Assembly (NCBI GenBank): GCA_022447925.1
Contig: JAKUTS010000014.1
Location: forward strand, 1 to 35,089
Reading direction: 5' to 3'
Length of the DNA stretch: 35,089 nt
DNA from: SAR202 cluster bacterium
GTDB lineage: Bacteria; Chloroflexota; Dehalococcoidia; Lucifugimonadales; UBA2962
Every line of letters begins with the position of its first letter. The first letter of the stretch is position 1. Below are positions 30,733-35,089 of this stretch, in pieces. The notes below the pieces were generated by a model. It was given only the letters and a program-made list of their open reading frames with translations, was not told the origin of the DNA and made no database searches. The position numbers and the translations under genes were made by a program.

Positions 30733-32499
30733 ATGACTCAAATCCAAGACAAAGCAAGCAAAGACAGAGTGATTCCAATTCTTCCTGAGGAACTAGAAGA
30801 ATTCGAACATGAGGTAAAGCGATTTCAAGCCGGTGAATGGAATACAGAACATGAATTTATGGCTTTTAGACTTCGGCAAGGAGTATATGGACAGCGTCAG
30901 CCGGATGTTCAAATGGTTCGAGTTAAAGCACCTTTCGGCGGATTAACCGCTGATCAACTAGATGCATTATCCATATTTGCAGACAGATACACACCCCTTC
31001 GTAAAGGACATATAACCACTAGAGAGAACATCCAATTCCATCACGTTAAACTTGAAGATGCAGCTGCAGGGTTGCATGTTTTAGCTGAAGTTGGCTTAAG
31101 CACTAGAGAAGCATGTGGCAACACAGTCAGAAATGTTACAGGTTGTCCGATGGCAGGTGTATGCGGTGATGAACCATTCGATGTGACACCTTACGCAGCT
31201 GCATACGCACGTTATTTCGTAAGACACCCGTTTACTCAATCGATGCCACGCAAAATTAAATCGGCTTTCTCTGGATGTGAAAGTGACTGTGCGATAACTC
31301 CGATTCATGATGTCGGCTTTGTTCCTAAAATCAAAAATGGTGTAAAAGGATTTAAAATGTTTATGGGTGGAGGCACATCAATTATGCCTCGCCTCGCGCC
31401 CACCTTATACGAGTTTGTAAGCGAAAATGAATATTTAAAAGTTACAGAAGCTGCCCTTAGGGTATTCCATAAGTCTAACGAATTAAGGCGCAATCGTATG
31501 AAGGCACGGGTGAAGTTTCTAATCGACCGAATAGGTATGGATGACTTTAGAGTTTTGGTTGAAAAAGAGATGGAGGGTGATTGGGCGAAAAAATCGTTTG
31601 ACCCAAAGAACCTGCTTTTTATCGAAGATGAACTAGCAGATGCTCCGAATCAAGATGCAGATTTCAAGCAACCTGTTTCATCAGATCCAAAATTCGAGCA
31701 GTGGTGTGGCTCTAACGTAGAGACTCAAAAACAGACTGGATATCACACTGCTACAGTTAAGGTAAAACTTGGTGACCTAGATGTAGGGCAATTCCAAAGC
31801 TTGGCCGATTTATCACGAAGATTTGCTGGAGGTCGGTGTCGAATTACCCATCAGCAAAACCTAACTTTTAGATGGGTTCCGAAAAATGCACTTTATGAAT
31901 TATGGACTGAACTGGACAAGATTGGATTAGGCGATAGCGGCGTTCATCAAATCAGCGATGTTGTTTCATGCCCAGGAACCGATAGTTGCAAACTAGGAAT
32001 AACCTCTTCAATGGGCCTTGCACGAGCACTTGAAAGCATCATTGAAGAACTAAACATCGATGATCCGTTGGTTAAAAAGATGCATGTCAAAATGAGTGGT
32101 TGTCCAAATGGATGTGGACAACATCATATAGCTGATATCGGATTTCATGGAGCAGCTGCCAAAGCCCCAGGAGGACAAGTACCTGCATATGAATTATTCT
32201 TAGGTGGAAGTTATGCAGCTAATGATGCGCGTTTTGGAATTAGAGTTAAAGCCAAAATACCTGCTAAGAATGCTCCCGATGCTTTGAAAAAAATAATTCA
32301 AACATATATGTCAGAAAGAAGTGACAATGAAGAATTTAAAGATTTTGCCTTAAGGTTTGGATCAGAAAACTTTGAAGAAGTGCTACAGGAATTTAAAGAT
32401 GTCGGCGAATTAAATCGCGACACCTTACCAAAATATATGGACTGGGATAAAACAATTAAATACGTTCTAGAAAGAGGCGAGGGAGAGTGCATGGTCTAG
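30733..32499 (+). CDS. Siroheme/[4Fe-4S] sulfite or nitrite reductase (ferredoxin type)
   Basis: A 588-residue assimilatory-type reductase performing a six-electron reduction of sulfite to sulfide or nitrite to ammonia. Two ferredoxin-like half domains (about 60-125 and 335-400) flank the catalytic parts. The coupled siroheme-cluster ligands are C413-x5-C419 (SCPGTDSCK) and C457-x3-C461 (SGCPNGC). A TGCPMAGVC and a SGCESDC segment in the first half are also typical. Sulfite and nitrite reductases are hard to tell apart by motifs; no sulfate activation gene is in the window. Upstream lie a palindrome and an extended -10. The C-terminal tail (EDYMD-like acid/basic segment ending GECMV) is unremarkable. 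It does not share an obvious operon with the next gene, 191 bases away. Confidence 0.85.
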   Translation: MTQIQDKASKDRVIPILPEELEEFEHEVKRFQAGEWNTEHEFMAFRLRQGVYGQRQPDVQMVRVKAPFGGLTADQLDALSIFADRYTPLRKGHITTRENIQFHHVKLEDAAAGLHVLAEVGLSTREACGNTVRNVTGCPMAGVCGDEPFDVTPYAAAYARYFVRHPFTQSMPRKIKSAFSGCESDCAITPIHDVGFVPKIKNGVKGFKMFMGGGTSIMPRLAPTLYEFVSENEYLKVTEAALRVFHKSNELRRNRMKARVKFLIDRIGMDDFRVLVEKEMEGDWAKKSFDPKNLLFIEDELADAPNQDADFKQPVSSDPKFEQWCGSNVETQKQTGYHTATVKVKLGDLDVGQFQSLADLSRRFAGGRCRITHQQNLTFRWVPKNALYELWTELDKIGLGDSGVHQISDVVSCPGTDSCKLGITSSMGLARALESIIEELNIDDPLVKKMHVKMSGCPNGCGQHHIADIGFHGAAAKAPGGQVPAYELFLGGSYAANDARFGIRVKAKIPAKNAPDALKKIIQTYMSERSDNEEFKDFALRFGSENFEEVLQEFKDVGELNRDTLPKYMDWDKTIKYVLERGEGECMV

Positions 32500-32606
32500 A
32501 GCCTGATTAAGGTTAATTGTTTCCTTTTACATCTGTAAATATAGTTGCTAGTTCAGCATGACGAGTAGCCAAATTATAAAAATAATTCCTTGTGAGCCTT
32601 GCGATG

Positions 32607-32628
32607 TTGTAAATTGCACCTCTTACAA
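32607..32628. repeat. Inverted repeat upstream of the ThDP enzyme gene
   Basis: TTGTAA (32607-32612) and TTACAA (32623-32628) with ten bases between them. It lies within the 191-base gap that separates the reductase and the ThDP enzyme gene. Spacing and sequence fit a possible operator; six-base arms may be chance in AT-rich DNA. No convincing promoter or terminator is seen elsewhere in this gap. Confidence 0.3.
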
Positions 32629-32690
32629 TAATCTAAAGAAACAAAATATCTAATTCTATTGAACATAAAAATGAAAGTGAGGATAGTAAT

Positions 32691-34316
32691 TTGAACGTAG
32701 ATACCGCAATTTGCCGAATATTAAAGGCTGAAGGAATTGACTGGATAGCAGCTTTTCCCCATCAATCCATAATAGACGTTGCCGCCAAAGAAGGAATCAA
32801 GCCAGTCATTGTTAGACAAGAACGAGCGGGCGTTAATATGGCAGATGCACTAAGCCGTGTTACCAACGGCAGAACTATCGGTGTATTTACAATGCAGTAC
32901 GGACCAGGTGCAGAAAATGCATTTAGTGGAGTAGCTCAAGCCTACGCTGACAATGTGCCAATACTGTTACTTCCAGGAGGCAACCCACAAGACCGAGTTG
33001 GAGTTCACCCAAGTTTCGATTCTCTAGATCATTACAAAGGAATAACAAAATGGGCATCATATATTATGTCTGCCGATCGAACTGTTGACGTTATGAGGTC
33101 TGCTTTTAGTAATTTGAGAAATGGTAGGCCAGGTCCTGTACTAGTTGAAATACCTGTAGACGTGGCTACCCATGAAGTAAAAAACTTTAACTATACGCCT
33201 GTAAAGCAAACCCGGTCCGAGGCTGACCCTCAAGATGTGTCCGATATAGTTGGAGCTATTGAAGCATCAAGTAATCCAGTAATCACTGCTGGACAAGGAA
33301 TAATGTACTCAGACGCTTCATCAGAGCTAATCGAACTGGCCGAATTAACAGGTATACCAGTAGTAACCACGCTAGCTGGGAAAAGTGGCTTCCCTGAAAA
33401 TCATCCACTATCTTTAGGCTGTGCTGCTAGAACCGCTACTGGCATGTCAGCCCACTTTTTAAATGAAACTGACATGATGATTGGTATAGGCACAAGTTTC
33501 ACTAAGTCTATATTTGGCTCTCCTGTTCCAGATAAAGCAGGAATCATACAAATAACCAACCATAGCGAGGACCTCCATAAGGATTATTCAATAAATTATG
33601 GAGCAGTCGGAGACGCAAAGCTTGTTATTAAACAAATTATCCAAGAATTAAGGAATAGAAATGTTAAACCCAGGCAAGGAACTGCGGAGCAGATAGAAGA
33701 GCAGAGAAAACAATGGATGAAGAAATGGGAACCTAAGTTGTCTTCAAATGAAATCCCGATAAGCCCTTATAGGGTATTCAGAGAGATTGAAAAAACTGTT
33801 GATGTATCAAACACAATAGTGACACATGACTCTGGCTATCCAAGAGATCAACTTGTGCCATTTTGGAAACCTGTTGAACAACACGGCTATATTGGTTGGG
33901 GTAAATCCACTCAATTAGGCTATGGCCTCGGACTAGCAATAGGAGCTAAGCTTGCCAAACCAGAAAAAACAGTAATTAATTTTATGGGAGATGCAGCATT
34001 TGGAATGGCTGGTCTCGACATAGAGACTGCTACTCGCAACAAGATTGGTATAACTACCATTGTTTTACATAACGGGGTGATGACTGGATATGCAGCTAAC
34101 TATATGCCAGTTGCAGCAGACACATATGGAAGCAATCAATTAGAAGGCGACTATGCTACTGTGGCAAAAGGATTGGGAGCTCACGGAGAAAGAATTGAAA
34201 AAATCGAGGACATTTCCGCAGGAATGGAACGCGCTTTAGCAGCAAATAAAAATGGCCAACCTGCACTCTTAGAAATTATGACCAAGGAAGAGCCAGAGGT
34301 ATCTAAATATTGGTAA
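32691..34316 (+). CDS. ThDP-dependent enzyme of the acetolactate synthase/decarboxylase superfamily
   Basis: A 541-residue protein with the three-domain ThDP-enzyme plan. The N-terminal Pyr domain has the catalytic Glu E44 (VRQERAGVNMADALSR), then QYGPGAENAFSGVAQAYADNVPILLLPGG. The central domain follows (about 185-335). The C-terminal PP domain has the ThDP/Mg motif starting GDAAFGMAGLDIETATRNKI and ending LHNG; GDA replaces the usual GDG. No acetolactate-specific FAD segment is clear, so the substrate is unknown: a 2-keto acid decarboxylase, sulfoacetaldehyde-type or oxalyl-CoA-type role is possible. The start is TTG at 32691, with GAGG nine bases before it. It is followed after 30 bases by a lipoprotein gene. 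Confidence 0.8.
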   Translation: MNVDTAICRILKAEGIDWIAAFPHQSIIDVAAKEGIKPVIVRQERAGVNMADALSRVTNGRTIGVFTMQYGPGAENAFSGVAQAYADNVPILLLPGGNPQDRVGVHPSFDSLDHYKGITKWASYIMSADRTVDVMRSAFSNLRNGRPGPVLVEIPVDVATHEVKNFNYTPVKQTRSEADPQDVSDIVGAIEASSNPVITAGQGIMYSDASSELIELAELTGIPVVTTLAGKSGFPENHPLSLGCAARTATGMSAHFLNETDMMIGIGTSFTKSIFGSPVPDKAGIIQITNHSEDLHKDYSINYGAVGDAKLVIKQIIQELRNRNVKPRQGTAEQIEEQRKQWMKKWEPKLSSNEIPISPYRVFREIEKTVDVSNTIVTHDSGYPRDQLVPFWKPVEQHGYIGWGKSTQLGYGLGLAIGAKLAKPEKTVINFMGDAAFGMAGLDIETATRNKIGITTIVLHNGVMTGYAANYMPVAADTYGSNQLEGDYATVAKGLGAHGERIEKIEDISAGMERALAANKNGQPALLEIMTKEEPEVSKYW

Positions 34317-34346
34317 ATCATAAATTTTAAGGGATTATTAATAACA

Positions 34347-35089
34347 ATGAAAATCACTATCTTTTTAATTTTAGTAGTGTTGTCAGTCCTAATCACAGGA
34401 TGTGGAACAACTGAAGTTACAAATAACGAAACAAGCGCCAACGTGGAAGAATCTGACATCGAAGTGGTAATCTCTGAGCCAACAGAAGACTCTGTTCCTG
34501 CAACACCAATACCCGAGGATACGCCTGTTCCTGAGAATACTCCTACGCCGATACCGCCTACCGCAATACCTGCAACTCCTACTTCGGAGCCAGTAGAGGA
34601 AATTGTCGAGCCAGTTGAAGAAATTGTCGAGCCAGATATTTCCGATGATCCTACTGATAATACTGATGCTGATACGGCCTCATCATCTCCGATGGAAATA
34701 AATGAATGCTCTGATATTCCTGATATGACTCAAAGAAGCATGTGTGAAATGGCAGAACAAATGGGCCTGAGTATGGAAGATATGATGGAAATGGCTCAAG
34801 AGATGGGCATGTTAGATGAAATGGATGAAAGTACCGATCATGATGTAATGAATATGGATATTGCAGATATGGAAGGAATGGATGGAATTAACCCATGTCT
34901 TGAAGTAGAGGAAGAATATAGATCCCGGTGTGAAGAATCCATTAGAAGAGAAGTTAAACAAAATACTGAAGGAGAAAGTCAGGAATCAGACGGATATTAT
35001 ATAGACGGGGACTTTGACCCCAATGATTTACCTAAAGTAGCTAAGGCTAATTTTGTGGAACTCGACAAAATAGGACGAACTTCGAAACT
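34347..35089 (+). CDS. Methionine-rich acidic lipoprotein, partial at 3' end
   Basis: The gene runs off the right edge (about 247 residues are visible). It starts with a lipoprotein signal: Lys2, hydrophobic core, then the lipobox ITGC (Cys19). A Thr/Pro/Glu-rich linker of about 60 residues follows (TPIPEDTPVPENTPTPIPPT), typical of Chloroflexota surface proteins, with a tandem EEIVEP unit. Next comes a Met/Asp/Glu-rich stretch (about residues 131-180) with some 14 Met in 49 residues, preceded by INECSDIPDM and followed by INPCLEVEEEYRSRCEES. Four Cys outside the lipobox (two CEM/CSD-like, two later) could form disulfides or bind metal. The function is not recognised. It may share a transcript with the ThDP enzyme gene 30 bases upstream. 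Confidence 0.8.
   Translation, partial: MKITIFLILVVLSVLITGCGTTEVTNNETSANVEESDIEVVISEPTEDSVPATPIPEDTPVPENTPTPIPPTAIPATPTSEPVEEIVEPVEEIVEPDISDDPTDNTDADTASSSPMEINECSDIPDMTQRSMCEMAEQMGLSMEDMMEMAQEMGMLDEMDESTDHDVMNMDIADMEGMDGINPCLEVEEEYRSRCEESIRREVKQNTEGESQESDGYYIDGDFDPNDLPKVAKANFVELDKIGRTSK
34587..34628 (+). repeat. Tandem 21-base repeat inside the lipoprotein linker
   Basis: Two adjacent 21-base units (34587-34607 and 34608-34628) encode EPVEEIV twice. They differ at two positions. This marks the linker as a site of replication slippage or recent expansion. Confidence 0.75.

Noticed and set aside
32592-32628. Sigma70 promoter before the ThDP gene (TTGCGA and TACAAT)
   Set aside because: The spacer would be 19 bases and the -35 is poor; not good enough to call.

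Overview
This is an AT-rich, gene-dense bacterial chromosome segment with almost no intergenic space. Several genes overlap by ATGA junctions and two convergent pairs share their stop codons. I see no insertion sequence, prophage or CRISPR array. Low GC content, Thr/Pro-rich lipoprotein linkers, a SelB-NurA-HAS barrel-HerA gene row, KorAB, a Zincin_1-type protein and a CXXXY-type CcmE together suggest a streamlined Chloroflexota lineage, perhaps marine Dehalococcoidia/SAR202-like. That placement is an inference from gene content, not a phylogeny.

Layout. 1-2127: the end of a two-domain sugar-type oxidoreductase and an NAD-dependent epimerase, which look like the tail of a surface-polysaccharide cluster. 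2185-3688: a putative SRA-HNH modification-dependent endonuclease and MsrA. 3700-7360 (minus): a zinc-ribbon DUF805 membrane protein, a very large beta-propeller lipoprotein whose reading frame extends about 97 codons upstream of its first ATG, and tRNA-Asn with its own promoter. 7348-10625 (minus): a VTT/DedA-like membrane protein and ClpC with a clear sigma70-type promoter. 10694-12627: an orphan OppD/DppD-like ATPase with decayed catalytic motifs, convergent with holA. 12676-20780: DUF1232, YchF-like GTPase, HemW, then SelB, NurA, HAS-barrel protein and HerA as a tightly coupled run. 20777-21118 (minus): a small Zincin_1-like protein lacking the first His of HExxH.

21177-26954 holds cytochrome c maturation genes in two blocks: ccmC-ccmD-ccmE (plus) and ccmA-ccmB (minus). 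Between them are korA-korB for a 2-oxoacid:ferredoxin oxidoreductase. CcmE carries the CXXXY motif of the variant system I pathway; a CcdA-type thiol transporter at 29811-30539 could supply reductant to the same pathway. 27074-28993 is a queuosine-precursor operon queF-queC-queE, followed by a fumarylacetoacetate hydrolase-family enzyme. 30651-34316 holds a siroheme/4Fe-4S sulfite or nitrite reductase behind a palindromic operator-like site, then a ThDP-dependent enzyme of the acetolactate synthase superfamily. The window ends inside a methionine-rich acidic lipoprotein.

The most notable points are: loss of key residues in four otherwise intact proteins (ABC ATPase, Zincin_1, QueF, YchF G3); the lipoprotein with no usual start codon and an internal domain duplication; coupling of SelB to the HerA-NurA DNA-processing genes with a near-leaderless promoter; and the variant CcmE. 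I found no convincing wholly new multi-gene system. The SelB/HerA-NurA coupling and the two unusual lipoproteins are the best candidates for something undescribed.
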